Positions 34,668 to 43,565 are shown, counted from the first letter of the stretch. The stretch is 64,000 nt of DNA from Pseudomonas viridiflava (GCF_003702045.1 NZ_RBTP01000056.1:1-64000); one strand, 5' to 3'. A program made the numbers and translations. Notes: generated by a model from the sequence alone, not told the origin.

Positions 34668-36683
34668 ATGTCCGAGTTCCAGCTCGTTACCCGTTTTGAG
34701 CCCGCTGGCGACCAGCCCGAGGCCATTCGCCAACTGGTCGAAGGGATCGACGCCGGACTTGCGCACCAGACCCTGCTGGGTGTGACGGGTTCGGGCAAAA
34801 CGTTCAGCATCGCCAACGTCATCTCTCAAGTGCAACGCCCGACGCTGGTGCTGGCGCCCAACAAGACCCTGGCGGCGCAGCTGTATGGCGAATTCAAGGC
34901 GTTCTTCCCGAACAACGCCGTCGAGTATTTCGTGTCTTACTACGACTACTACCAGCCAGAAGCCTATGTGCCGTCGTCCGACACCTTCATCGAGAAGGAC
35001 GCGTCGATCAATGACCACATCGAGCAGATGCGTCTGTCCGCGACCAAGGCCCTGCTGGAGCGCAAGGACGCCATCATCGTCACCACGGTGTCGTGCATTT
35101 ATGGTCTGGGCAGTCCGGAAACCTACCTGCGCATGGTGCTGCACATCGACCGGGGCGACAAACTCGATCAGCGCGCCTTGCTGCGCCGTCTGGCGGACTT
35201 GCAGTACACCCGTAACGACATGGATTTCGCCCGTGCGACCTTCCGTGTGCGTGGCGATGTGATCGATATCTACCCGGCCGAATCGGACCTGGAGGCGATC
35301 CGTGTCGAGCTGTTCGACGACGAAGTCGAAAGCCTGTCGGCGTTCGATCCGCTGACCGGCGAAGTGATCCGCAAGCTGCCGCGTTTCACTTTCTACCCCA
35401 AGAGCCACTACGTCACGCCCCGCGAAACACTGCTGGAGGCGATGGAAGGCATCAAGGTTGAACTCGGCGAGCGCCTGGAATACTTGCGCAGCCAGAACAA
35501 GCTGGTCGAAGCCCAGCGCCTGGAGCAACGTACCCGGTTCGATCTGGAGATGATTCTGGAGCTGGGCTACTGCAACGGCATCGAGAACTACTCCCGCTAC
35601 CTGTCGGGCCGTCCGACTGGTGCGCCGCCGCCGACCCTGTACGACTACCTGCCGCCGGACGCCTTGCTGGTGATCGACGAGTCCCACGTCAGCGTGCCGC
35701 AGGTCGGCGCCATGTACAAAGGCGACCGTTCGCGCAAGGAAACCCTGGTGGAGTACGGTTTCCGCCTGCCGTCGGCGCTGGACAACCGGCCGATGCGTTT
35801 TGAAGAGTGGGAGAATGTCAGTCCGCAAACCATCTTCGTTTCGGCGACGCCCGGCAAGTATGAAGAAGAGCACGCCGGACGTATCGTCGAGCAGGTGGTG
35901 CGTCCGACCGGTTTGGTGGACCCGCAGATCGAGATTCGTCCGGCGCTGACCCAGGTCGATGACTTGCTGTCGGAAATCAACAAGCGTGCTTCGATAGACG
36001 AACGGGTGCTGGTGACCACGCTGACCAAGCGCATGGCCGAAGACCTGACCGATTATCTCAGCGACCACGGGGTGCGGGTGCGTTACTTGCACTCTGACAT
36101 CGACACGGTGGAGCGAGTGGAGATCATCCGCGACTTGCGGCTGGGCACCTTCGACGTGCTGGTGGGGATTAACCTGCTGCGCGAGGGTCTGGACATGCCT
36201 GAAGTGTCGTTGGTGGCGATTCTCGATGCCGACAAGGAAGGCTTCCTGCGCTCTGACCGTTCGCTGATCCAGACCATCGGTCGGGCGGCGCGTAACCTCA
36301 ACGGCCGGGCGATCTTGTATGCCGACCGGATGACAGGGTCTATGGAGCGGGCCATCGGCGAGACCGAGCGGCGTCGTGAAAAGCAGATCGCGTTCAACCT
36401 GGAACATGGCATCACACCCAAAGGCGTGTTCAAGGACGTGGCCGACATCATGGAAGGCGCCACGGTGCCTGGTTCGCGCAGCAAGAAGCGCAAAGGCATG
36501 GCCAAGGCGGCGGAGGAAAACGCCAAGTACGAAAACGAACTGCGCTCCCCAAGCGAAATCACCAAGCGGATCCGCCAACTGGAAGAGAAGATGTACCAGC
36601 TGGCCCGCGACCTGGAGTTCGAGGCGGCGGCACAAATGCGTGACGAAATCGGCAAACTGCGCGAGCGGTTGCTGACGGTGTGA
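34668..36683 (+). CDS. uvrB: Excinuclease ABC subunit UvrB
   Basis: 671 residues, full length for UvrB. It is the helicase-like damage-verifying subunit of nucleotide excision repair, loaded by UvrA2 and recruiting UvrC. Walker A GVTGSGKT is at about residues 39-46, and the beta-hairpin region (YYDYYQPEAYVP) clamps DNA. DESHVSVPQ is the Walker B region, and helicase motifs V-VI follow (GINLLREGLDMP; QTIGRAARN). The C-terminal UVR coiled-coil motif (QLEEKMYQLARDLEFEAAAQMRD) contacts UvrC. GAGGTAGG precedes the ATG. Confidence 0.98.
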   Translation: MSEFQLVTRFEPAGDQPEAIRQLVEGIDAGLAHQTLLGVTGSGKTFSIANVISQVQRPTLVLAPNKTLAAQLYGEFKAFFPNNAVEYFVSYYDYYQPEAYVPSSDTFIEKDASINDHIEQMRLSATKALLERKDAIIVTTVSCIYGLGSPETYLRMVLHIDRGDKLDQRALLRRLADLQYTRNDMDFARATFRVRGDVIDIYPAESDLEAIRVELFDDEVESLSAFDPLTGEVIRKLPRFTFYPKSHYVTPRETLLEAMEGIKVELGERLEYLRSQNKLVEAQRLEQRTRFDLEMILELGYCNGIENYSRYLSGRPTGAPPPTLYDYLPPDALLVIDESHVSVPQVGAMYKGDRSRKETLVEYGFRLPSALDNRPMRFEEWENVSPQTIFVSATPGKYEEEHAGRIVEQVVRPTGLVDPQIEIRPALTQVDDLLSEINKRASIDERVLVTTLTKRMAEDLTDYLSDHGVRVRYLHSDIDTVERVEIIRDLRLGTFDVLVGINLLREGLDMPEVSLVAILDADKEGFLRSDRSLIQTIGRAARNLNGRAILYADRMTGSMERAIGETERRREKQIAFNLEHGITPKGVFKDVADIMEGATVPGSRSKKRKGMAKAAEENAKYENELRSPSEITKRIRQLEEKMYQLARDLEFEAAAQMRDEIGKLRERLLTV

Positions 36684-36761
36684 TGCAGATATCGGGTGCA
36701 TTCTGCGCAGCCCTGCGCTCAGGCATGTCTATTTGATAGGCACGATGGTCTGTACACCCTG

Positions 36762-36850
36762 GTGGGGGCGAGCTTGCTCGCGAAGGTCCGGTACATTCAT
36801 TGAGGCATCAGCGTTTGTGATGAGGCTTTCGCGGACAAGTCCGCTCCCAC
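36762..36850. repeat. REP doublet between uvrB and gltX
   Basis: GTGGGGGCGAGCTTGCTCGCG (36762 onward) faces the inverted TTTCGCGGACAAGTCCGC…CCCAC (36827-36850). The two halves carry different palindromic cores (GCGAGCttGCTCGC versus GCGGACaaGTCCGC). The remainder of the 303-bp gap before gltX shows no further gene. Confidence 0.85.
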
Positions 36851-36986
36851 TTGCATCCATGCTGTCTGATTTATGTACTCAGGCTGTGAAACGTCAGGCG
36901 CCATCAACTACCGCACCCGCGCTGGAGCCCAACACCCCCGGCCTGTTAACATTCCGCGCTTGATCGACCTTATTTCGGGATTTTCC

Positions 36987-38468
36987 ATGACCACCGTTCG
37001 TACCCGCATCGCGCCATCGCCCACGGGCGACCCCCACGTTGGCACGGCTTACATCGCACTTTTCAACTATTGCTTTGCCAAGCAGCACGGTGGCGAGTTC
37101 ATCCTGCGGATCGAAGACACCGATCAGTTGCGTTCGACCCGCGAGTCCGAACAGCAGATTTTCGACGCGTTGCGCTGGCTGGGCATCGAGTGGAGCGAAG
37201 GTCCGGACGTCGGCGGGCCGCACGGTCCCTACCGGCAGAGCGAGCGGGGCGAGATCTACCAGAAATACGCTCAGCAACTGGTCGAATTGGGCCACGCCTT
37301 CCCGTGCTTCTGCACCGCCGAAGAGCTGGACGAAATGCGTGCCGAGCAGATGGCCCGGGGCGAAACCCCGCGCTATGACGGTCGCGCGCTGCTGCTTTCC
37401 AAAGAAGAAGTGCAGCGTCGTCTGGACGCTGGCGAGCCGCACGTCATCCGCATGAAGGTGCCGACCGAAGGCGTTTGCGTGGTGCCTGACCTGTTGCGTG
37501 GCGAGGTGGAAATCCCGTGGGACCGCATGGACATGCAAGTCCTGATGAAGACCGACGGTCTGCCAACCTACTTCCTGGCCAACGTCGTCGATGACCATCT
37601 GATGGGCATCACCCACGTACTGCGCGGCGAAGAATGGCTGCCCTCGGCGCCGAAACTGATCCTGTTGTACGAATACTTCGGCTGGGAAAAGCCGCAGCTG
37701 TGCTACATGCCACTGTTGCGTAACCCGGACAAGAGCAAGCTGTCCAAGCGCAAGAACCCGACCTCGGTGACCTTCTACGAGCGCATGGGCTTCATGCCTG
37801 AAGCCATGCTCAATTACCTGGGCCGCATGGGCTGGTCGATGCCGGATGAGCGCGAGAAGTTCTCGCTGCAGGAAATGGTCGAGCACTTCGACCTGTCCCG
37901 CGTCTCGTTGGGCGGCCCGATCTTCGACATCGAAAAACTGTCCTGGCTCAACGGTCAATGGCTGCGTGAGCTGCCGGTCGAAGAGTTTGCTGCCCGCGTG
38001 CAGAACTGGGCGCTGAATCCCGAGTACATGATGAAGATCGCGCCGCACGTGCAGGGCCGCGTCGAAACCTTCAGCCAGGTTGCGCCACTGGCCAGCTTCT
38101 TCTTCGCCGGTGGCGTCACCCCGGACGTGAAGCTGTTCGAGCACAAGAAGCTGTCTAGCGATCAGGTGCGCCAGTTGATGCAGTTGATCCTGTGGAAGCT
38201 TGAATCGCTGCGTCAGTGGGAGAAGGATCCGATCACCGCCTGCATTCAGTCTGTGGTCGAGCACCTTGGTCTCAAATTGCGTGACGCCATGCCACTGATG
38301 TTCGCCTCGATTACCGGGCAGGCCAGCTCGGTCTCGGTGCTGGATGCGATGGAGATTCTCGGTCCCGACCTGACCCGTTTCCGTCTGCGTCAGGCCATCG
38401 ATCTGCTGGGCGGCGTCTCGAAGAAAGAAAACAAAGAGTGGGAAAAATTGCTGGGCGCGATTGCCTGA
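36987..38468 (+). CDS. gltX: Glutamyl-tRNA synthetase
   Basis: 493 residues, class-I aminoacyl-tRNA synthetase charging tRNA-Glu. The ATG at 36987 starts MTTVRTRIAPSPTGDPHVG, carrying the HIGH-type signature; the frame is open upstream but the family starts here. The KMSKS-type motif is KSKLSKRKNP. A zinc-site-like segment (CFCTAEELDEMR) follows the first half, and the C-terminal anticodon-binding domain is complete. Two tRNA-Glu genes lie only 340-590 bp downstream. The short inverted repeat TGCCCG/CGGGCA at 38495-38517 may attenuate readthrough but lacks a T-run. Confidence 0.98.
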   Translation: MTTVRTRIAPSPTGDPHVGTAYIALFNYCFAKQHGGEFILRIEDTDQLRSTRESEQQIFDALRWLGIEWSEGPDVGGPHGPYRQSERGEIYQKYAQQLVELGHAFPCFCTAEELDEMRAEQMARGETPRYDGRALLLSKEEVQRRLDAGEPHVIRMKVPTEGVCVVPDLLRGEVEIPWDRMDMQVLMKTDGLPTYFLANVVDDHLMGITHVLRGEEWLPSAPKLILLYEYFGWEKPQLCYMPLLRNPDKSKLSKRKNPTSVTFYERMGFMPEAMLNYLGRMGWSMPDEREKFSLQEMVEHFDLSRVSLGGPIFDIEKLSWLNGQWLRELPVEEFAARVQNWALNPEYMMKIAPHVQGRVETFSQVAPLASFFFAGGVTPDVKLFEHKKLSSDQVRQLMQLILWKLESLRQWEKDPITACIQSVVEHLGLKLRDAMPLMFASITGQASSVSVLDAMEILGPDLTRFRLRQAIDLLGGVSKKENKEWEKLLGAIA

Positions 38469-38606
38469 CCAGCCACTGATGTAGAGAAGCTGCTGCGTGC
38501 CCGTGTGAGCGGGCATACAGTGGTCGGCCTGGCCTCGGATTTGCGGGCCGAAACGGTAAGTGATTGTTATGCCGACGAAAAACTTTCAAATTTCTCGAAA
38601 ATAAAT

Positions 38607-38635
38607 TTGACAGCTTAGCGACTCACGCTTAACAT
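38607..38635 (+). promoter_or_regulatory. Strong sigma-70 promoter of the tRNA cluster
   Basis: Consensus -35 TTGACA (38607-38612), a 17-base spacer and -10 TAACAT (38630-38635), followed by a GC-rich discriminator (GCGCCCCG). That layout is typical of stable-RNA promoters under growth-rate control. It lies about 20 bases before the first tRNA. Confidence 0.85.
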
Positions 38636-38654
38636 GCGCCCCGTCCACTGATGT

Positions 38655-38730
38655 GGGGCTATAGCTCAGCTGGGAGAGCGCCTGCATGGCATGCAGGAGG
38701 TCAGCGGTTCGATCCCGCTTAGCTCCACCA
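38655..38730 (+). tRNA. tRNA-Ala (anticodon GGC)
   Basis: 76 bases with encoded CCA. The anticodon arm CCTGC-ATGGCAT-GCAGG gives GGC; acceptor GGGGCTA / TAGCTCC pairs, and the T-arm has TTCGATC. Confidence 0.97.
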
Positions 38731-38806
38731 AATTCAAGATTCAAGGCTTGGTAAAACAAGATGTTGAATCGATCAGAGTCCCAACTCTGATCAGGTAGAA
38801 GGTTTT

Positions 38807-38882
38807 GTCCCCTTCGTCTAGTGGCCTAGGACACCGCCCTTTCACGGCGGTAACAGGGGTTCGAGTCCCCTAGGGGACGCCA
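38807..38882 (+). tRNA. tRNA-Glu (anticodon TTC)
   Basis: 76 bases with encoded CCA. The anticodon arm CCGCC-CTTTCAC-GGCGG gives TTC; acceptor GTCCCCT / AGGGGAC pairs. 76 bp after the first tRNA-Ala. Confidence 0.97.
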
Positions 38883-38934
38883 GTTTTACCGAGTGATGCC
38901 GGAAGGTTGAACTCCGCCGCGAGGCGATAAATCC

Positions 38935-39010
38935 GGGGCTATAGCTCAGCTGGGAGAGCGCCTGCATGGCATGCAGGAGGTCAGCGGTTCGATCCCGCTT
39001 AGCTCCACCA
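38935..39010 (+). tRNA. tRNA-Ala (anticodon GGC), second copy
   Basis: Identical to the copy at 38655-38730, including the CCA end. Confidence 0.97.
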
Positions 39011-39055
39011 ATTTTGCCAAGGTTCATCGGTGATGAACCTGACTGAAGGTTTTGC

Positions 39056-39131
39056 GTCCCCTTCGTCTAGTGGCCTAGGACACCGCCCTTTCACGGCGGT
39101 AACAGGGGTTCGAGTCCCCTAGGGGACGCCA
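39056..39131 (+). tRNA. tRNA-Glu (anticodon TTC), second copy
   Basis: Identical to the copy at 38807-38882, but only 45 bp after its tRNA-Ala. Last gene of the cluster. Confidence 0.97.
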
Positions 39132-39153
39132 CGATTTCCCGCTCTGCGGGACC

Positions 39154-39191
39154 AAGGGTCATTCGATTATTGAATGGCCCTTTTGTTTTTT
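39154..39191 (+). terminator. Intrinsic terminator of the tRNA cluster
   Basis: The stem AAGGGTCATTC / GAATGGCCCTT (one mismatch-type pair) is followed by TTGTTTTTT, 22 bases after the last tRNA. Confidence 0.85.
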
Positions 39192-39307
39192 CAGGGTTTT
39201 ACTTCTTTTCTAACCCTTCTCCTGTCTCCGGATATCTCCAGACATGCCTTGCCGGGCATGCATTGCAGCTACACTGCGGCCAATCATTTACCCAAGCAGG
39301 AGCAAGC

Positions 39308-39769
39308 ATGGTCTGGGATCGGGCAACGCCTTTCGTCATCGATCTGAATGTCGGCAGCGATGACATCGACGGTCTGGGGCACGCCAATAACGCGGTATAC
39401 GTCAGTTGGCTGGAGCGCTGTGCCTGGCGCCATTCGCAGTATCTGGGGCTGGACCTCGCCGAGTATCGACGTCTGGACCGTGCGATGGCGGTGGTGCGGC
39501 ATGAGATTGATTATCTGGCCAGTGCCTACGAGGGCGACGAGCTGCAACTGGCGACCTGGATCATCAATTGGGATCGTCGTCTGAAGATGACCCGCGTTTT
39601 CCAGCTCAAACGGCCTGCCGACAACCTCACGTTGCTGAGGGCGCAAACCACCTTTGTCTGCATCGAGCTGAGCACCGGTCGCCCCAAACGTATGCCGCTC
39701 GAGTTCATCGAAGGCTACGGTGCGGCGATGTTGGATGGCGGCGTTCCCAATCCTGGCGGCGAACAGTAA
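39308..39769 (+). CDS. 4HBT-family acyl-CoA thioesterase (hotdog fold)
   Basis: 153 residues from the ATG at 39308, preceded by GCAGGAG. The N-terminal half carries the 4-hydroxybenzoyl-CoA thioesterase pattern DIDGLGHANNAVYVSWLERCAW, with the conserved Asp/His-Asn segment and a helix packing behind the sheet. The C-terminal half is the remaining strands (TTFVCIELSTGRPKRMP). It probably hydrolyses an acyl-CoA or acyl-ACP thioester in the cytoplasm; the substrate cannot be told. It is 28 bp upstream of dusC and may be co-transcribed with it. Confidence 0.85.
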   Translation: MVWDRATPFVIDLNVGSDDIDGLGHANNAVYVSWLERCAWRHSQYLGLDLAEYRRLDRAMAVVRHEIDYLASAYEGDELQLATWIINWDRRLKMTRVFQLKRPADNLTLLRAQTTFVCIELSTGRPKRMPLEFIEGYGAAMLDGGVPNPGGEQ

Positions 39770-39797
39770 ACTGCCGGACTTTTTTCGAGTGTGACCC

Positions 39798-40769
39798 ATG
39801 CAAATTGCTCTGGCGCCTATGGAGGGGTTGGTCGACGACATCCTGCGTAATGTGCTGACCCACGTCGGCGGCATCGACTGGTGTGTGACCGAATTCATCC
39901 GGGTGTCCGAGCGTCTGATGCCGGCTCACTACTTCTACAAGTACGCGTCGGAATTTCATAAGGGTGCGAAGACTGACGCGGGCACACCGCTGCGACTCCA
40001 ACTGCTGGGCTCCGACCCGGTGTGCCTGGCTGAGAACGCTGCGTTTGCCTGCGAGTTGGGCGCACCGGTGCTGGACCTGAACTTTGGTTGCCCGGCCAAG
40101 ACTGTCAATCGTTCCCGTGGCGGTGCCATTCTGCTCAAAGAACCCGATCTGCTTCATGCCATCGTCAGTCAGGTGCGGCGCGCCGTGCCCCAGGAGATTC
40201 CAGTCACCGCCAAGATGCGCCTGGGGTACGAAAATACCGATGGCGCGCTGGATTGCGCGCGTGCGCTGGCTGACGGCGGCGCTGAGCAAATCGTGGTGCA
40301 CGCCCGCACCAAGGTTGATGGTTATAAGCCGCCAGCTCATTGGGAATGGATCGCGCGTATCCAGGAGGTGGTCAAGGTGCCGGTCGTCGCCAATGGCGAG
40401 ATCTGGACGGTGGAAGACTGGCGGCGCTGTCAGGAAATCTGTGGCGCACGGGACATCATGATCGGTCGCGGACTGGTGGCACGTCCTGACCTGGCCCGAC
40501 AGATCGCGGCAGCCCATGCGGGCGAAGACGTTGTGCCGATGACCTGGGCCGAACTGCAACCGATGTTGCGGACGTTCTGGGGCGATTGCCTGGCCAAGAT
40601 GACCCTGGTGCAGGCTCCCGGCCGTCTCAAGCAATGGCTGGTGTTGCTGACCAAGAGTTACCCGCAAGCAACGCTGATGTTCAACGCCTTGCGCCGCGAA
40701 ACCGACTGCGACCGGATCAGTGTTTTGCTCGGCTATTCAGCCGACAACCAGCCCGACGAACGGTCGTAA
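39798..40769 (+). CDS. dusC: tRNA-dihydrouridine(16) synthase DusC
   Basis: 323 residues, FMN-dependent reductase that makes dihydrouridine in the tRNA D-loop. TIM-barrel signature: ALAPMEGLVDDILRNVL at the N-terminus, LNFGCPAKTVNRSRGGA with the catalytic cysteine (about C98), a substrate/FMN lysine region (VTAKMRLGY), VHARTK, and GRGLVARPDL near the FMN phosphate. The C-terminal helical domain is complete. The DusC subfamily is assigned from the GLVDDILR N-terminus and length. Confidence 0.92.
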   Translation: MQIALAPMEGLVDDILRNVLTHVGGIDWCVTEFIRVSERLMPAHYFYKYASEFHKGAKTDAGTPLRLQLLGSDPVCLAENAAFACELGAPVLDLNFGCPAKTVNRSRGGAILLKEPDLLHAIVSQVRRAVPQEIPVTAKMRLGYENTDGALDCARALADGGAEQIVVHARTKVDGYKPPAHWEWIARIQEVVKVPVVANGEIWTVEDWRRCQEICGARDIMIGRGLVARPDLARQIAAAHAGEDVVPMTWAELQPMLRTFWGDCLAKMTLVQAPGRLKQWLVLLTKSYPQATLMFNALRRETDCDRISVLLGYSADNQPDERS

Positions 40770-40786
40770 TTTTCCTGAAAATTCAC

Positions 40787-40879
40787 TCTTGAAAAGCCAG
40801 CGAGCGACCTTAGTTTGGGGATTACGCGATGCCGAAGTCGGGTCGCGCAAACCACTCGCTGATTAACAGGAGAATTATC
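40787..40879 (+). promoter_or_regulatory. Heat-shock leader of ibpA: sigma-32-like -35 and ROSE-like RNA thermometer
   Basis: CTTGAAAA (about 40788-40795) matches a sigma-32 -35 element; the -10 is not clear. The leader has a hairpin GCGATGCCGA-ag-TCGGGTCGC (about 40824-40844). Next to the start, TCGCTG (40856-40861) can fold over ATTAA onto CAGGAG (40867-40872), which contains the Shine-Dalgarno. U-C-G-C-U opposite the SD is the hallmark UYGCU of ROSE thermometers, which hide the ribosome site at low temperature and open on heating. Confidence 0.65.
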
Positions 40880-41323
40880 ATGACGACTGCATTTTCTCTG
40901 GCTCCACTGTTTCGTCACTCAGTGGGCTTCGACCGCTTCAACGACCTTTTCGAGTCGGCGGCACGCAATGATTCGTCCAGTGGCTACCCTCCCTACAACG
41001 TGGAGCGGCATAGCGACGATCAGTACCGGATCGTGATCGCAGCGGCAGGCATGCAGGAAGAAGACCTTGATTTGCAGGTCGAGAAAGGGGTGTTGACGGT
41101 GACCGGCGGCAAGCGCGAGCGCGAGGCCGAAAACGTGACCTATCTGCACCAGGGTATTGCCCGGCGTGAATTCAAGTTGTCGTTCCGGCTGGCTGACAAT
41201 ATCGAAGTTCGGGGTGCCGATTTGTCTCATGGGCTGCTGAACATCGATCTGGTGCGTAACGTACCGGAAGAGGCCAAGCCAAAGCGTATTCCGCTGAACA
41301 CACAGAAAGCTATAGAGCAGTGA
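40880..41323 (+). CDS. ibpA: Small heat-shock protein IbpA (Hsp20)
   Basis: 147 residues from the ATG at 40880 with AGGAG upstream. A short N-terminal arm (LAPLFRHSVGFDRFNDLFE) leads to an alpha-crystallin domain at about 35-125 (YRIVIAAAGMQEEDLDLQVEKGVLTVTGGK … REFKLSFRLADNIEV), then a C-terminal tail with the IPL oligomerisation motif (KRIPLN). An ATP-independent holdase that binds unfolding proteins in the cytoplasm. The leader suggests both sigma-32 and RNA-thermometer control. Confidence 0.95.
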   Translation: MTTAFSLAPLFRHSVGFDRFNDLFESAARNDSSSGYPPYNVERHSDDQYRIVIAAAGMQEEDLDLQVEKGVLTVTGGKREREAENVTYLHQGIARREFKLSFRLADNIEVRGADLSHGLLNIDLVRNVPEEAKPKRIPLNTQKAIEQ

Positions 41324-41338
41324 TCATTGTGGTAACGG

Positions 41339-41360
41339 AAAGGCGCCTTCGGGCGCCTTT
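41339..41360. terminator. Bidirectional terminator between ibpA and the GGDEF-EAL gene
   Basis: Perfect stem AAAGGCGCC / GGCGCCTTT with a TTCG tetraloop. It lies between two convergent genes. Confidence 0.8.
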
Positions 41361-41366
41361 CTGCGT

Positions 41367-43565
41367 TTAGTGATCGGGCAGCAGGCTGGGTTGTCGCAGA
41401 TGCTGCTTGAGACGTAGCAGGGTTTCGAATCCCGAATCGTCCAGAGGCTCGCTGAACAGGTAGCCTTGATAGACATGGCAGCCCAGCTTTTCGAGAAAGG
41501 CCAGTTGCTCGACCGTCTCGACGCCCTCGGCAATCACATTCAGGTTGAGGCTTTGCGCCATCGCTACGATTGCGCGGATGATTTCCGCATCGTTGGGGTC
41601 GCTGGTAGCGTCCTGAACGAACGACTGGTCGATCTTGAGCGTGTCCACCGGCAGGCGCTTGAGATACGTCAGCGACGAGTAGCCCGTCCCGAAGTCATCC
41701 ATCGCAAAGGTCACGCCTATCTTCTTCAGGCTGCGCATTTTGGCGATGGTGTCTTCCAGGTTCTGGATGACGATACCTTCGGTGATTTCCAGTTTGAGCA
41801 TGGCGGCAGGCAGATGGTGCAGTTTCAGGCTGCGCTGCACCCTCTCGACGAAGTCGGTTTGTCTGAACTGACGGGGGCTGATGTTGACCCCCATCAGAAA
41901 GGCGTTATGCGTGATCAGCCCTTGTTTGAGCAGTCGCCCCGCCGTTCTGCACGCTTCGTCCAGCACCCAACTGCCCACTTCGAGGATCATCCCGCTCTCT
42001 TCGAGAATGTGCACGAACTGGGTGGGCGGCAGCAGGCCATAGTCGGGATGTTGCCAGCGCAGCAGCGCTTCTGCACCCGTCAGAACCTCGTTTCGGCAGT
42101 CCACTTGGGCCTGGAAGTGCAGGTGGAACTCGTTGCGGGTCAGCGCCAGGCGCAGATCGTTTTCCATCCGCAATCGCTGGCTGACGGCTTTTTGCATGGA
42201 GCTGTGAAAGAACTGCGCCGCATTGCGCCCCGAATCCTTGGCCCGGTACAGGGCAATATCGGCACGCTTGAGCAGATCGGCCGGGGTGGAGCCGTCATCC
42301 GGGATCAGTACCATGCCAATGCTGGGCGTGACTTGCAGGCGGTGCCCGTCGAGAAACATCGGTTCGGCCAACAGCTCACGCAGGTTGTCGGACAGTTCCT
42401 GGACCTGCTGAGTGACCTCTTGGCGAGAGCCCTCCAGGCCGCAGATCAGGACCACGAATTCGTCCCCGCCCAAGCGCGCCACGGTGTCTTCGAGTCGCAC
42501 GCTGGCTTCAAGCCGGGCAGCGACGATATTCAGCACGCTGTCGCCGACGGGATGACCGAGCGAGTCATTGATGTGCTTGAAGTGGTCAAGGTCCAGAAAC
42601 AGTAGGGCGCCGCGCAGGCGGTGGTGTTTGAGCAGCGACAGTTGCTGGCTCAAGCGGTCCATGAGCAGGGCGCGGTTGGGCAGGCCGGTCAGCGGATCGT
42701 GATAGGCCAGATGCTGGATTTGTGCCTGGGCGCTTTTCAATTGACCGATGTCGCGCGCGTTCATCAGCAGGCAAGCCGTGTCGTTCAGGGTGATGAATTC
42801 CACCGACACATCCAGGGTCAGCGGATCGCCATGCTTGTTGCGACCCGCCATTTCCCGGTGATGAACCCGTCCGGTTTCATGCAGTTGTTCAACCATCTGC
42901 TGGCGTTGATCGGGATCGGTCCATATACCTATTTCGTGAACCGTCTTGCCCAGTACTTCCGGCGCGTTGTAGCCGGTGAGGCGACAAAAGCCGTCATTGA
43001 CTTCTACATAGCGGCCAGTGCCCAGTTCGGTGATGGTGATCGAGTCGGGGCTTGAGTGAAAAGCCTTGGCGAACTTCTCCTCGCTGGCCTCCAGAGCCGC
43101 CTGAGCGTGCTGCTGTGTGATATCAAGCAAAGTACCGACCAGCCTTGACGGTGTGCCGTCCGCGTTGCGGTACAGCATGGCGCGGCTTTCGAGCAGGCGA
43201 GACAGGCCGCTTTGCAGTTGAAAGCGATAGGTCAGCTGGAAAACATTCTGTTCATCGGCGAGCACTGCCTTGTAGGCCGTTCGCATCCGATGGCGTTCAG
43301 CCGCCGGTACGCCTGCCAGAAAGCGGTTGAAATCATAATCGAGCGATTGGGCTGGTTGGCCGTGCAGTTGAGCGGCTCGCGCCGAGGCGTGCAGTCGATC
43401 GGTGGCAATGTTCCATTCCCAGGTCCCGATTTGTGCACAATCCAGCGCCAGATTCAGACGATCACGCGTTTCCTTGAGGGTTTGCTCAACGGTGTCGAGC
43501 GCCGCTTGTGCGGCTGACGGCCACGAGGACGCTGGCAGAATGGAGGGATCCAAAGGGTTGGGCAT
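41367..43565 (-). CDS. PAS-PAS-GGDEF-EAL cyclic-di-GMP protein
   Basis: 732 residues, no membrane segment. Two PAS domains (about 27-145 and 155-275) are followed by a diguanylate cyclase domain and a phosphodiesterase domain. The GGDEF motif is intact (RLGGDEFVVLI, near residue 367) with an inhibitory-site RxxD (RLED) five residues before it. The EAL domain keeps EALLRW, LEITEGIV, DDFGTGYSS, KIDQSFV and EGVET, so the phosphodiesterase should be active as well. It probably senses a cytoplasmic ligand or redox state through PAS and sets c-di-GMP levels. It is a single gene, convergent with ibpA. Confidence 0.93.
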   Translation of the reverse strand: MPNPLDPSILPASSWPSAAQAALDTVEQTLKETRDRLNLALDCAQIGTWEWNIATDRLHASARAAQLHGQPAQSLDYDFNRFLAGVPAAERHRMRTAYKAVLADEQNVFQLTYRFQLQSGLSRLLESRAMLYRNADGTPSRLVGTLLDITQQHAQAALEASEEKFAKAFHSSPDSITITELGTGRYVEVNDGFCRLTGYNAPEVLGKTVHEIGIWTDPDQRQQMVEQLHETGRVHHREMAGRNKHGDPLTLDVSVEFITLNDTACLLMNARDIGQLKSAQAQIQHLAYHDPLTGLPNRALLMDRLSQQLSLLKHHRLRGALLFLDLDHFKHINDSLGHPVGDSVLNIVAARLEASVRLEDTVARLGGDEFVVLICGLEGSRQEVTQQVQELSDNLRELLAEPMFLDGHRLQVTPSIGMVLIPDDGSTPADLLKRADIALYRAKDSGRNAAQFFHSSMQKAVSQRLRMENDLRLALTRNEFHLHFQAQVDCRNEVLTGAEALLRWQHPDYGLLPPTQFVHILEESGMILEVGSWVLDEACRTAGRLLKQGLITHNAFLMGVNISPRQFRQTDFVERVQRSLKLHHLPAAMLKLEITEGIVIQNLEDTIAKMRSLKKIGVTFAMDDFGTGYSSLTYLKRLPVDTLKIDQSFVQDATSDPNDAEIIRAIVAMAQSLNLNVIAEGVETVEQLAFLEKLGCHVYQGYLFSEPLDDSGFETLLRLKQHLRQPSLLPDH

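Noticed and set aside
34428..36701. Very long open frame opposite uvrB (and similar ones opposite the NRPS genes, the leuB/asd pair and etfBA)
   Set aside because: Antisense shadows of GC-rich coding sequence: rich in His, Gln and Arg, with no domain and no ribosome site, while the plus-strand genes are unmistakable.
38655..39131. Repeated blocks as a CRISPR array or mobile element
   Set aside because: The repeats are four complete tRNA genes with cloverleaf pairing.
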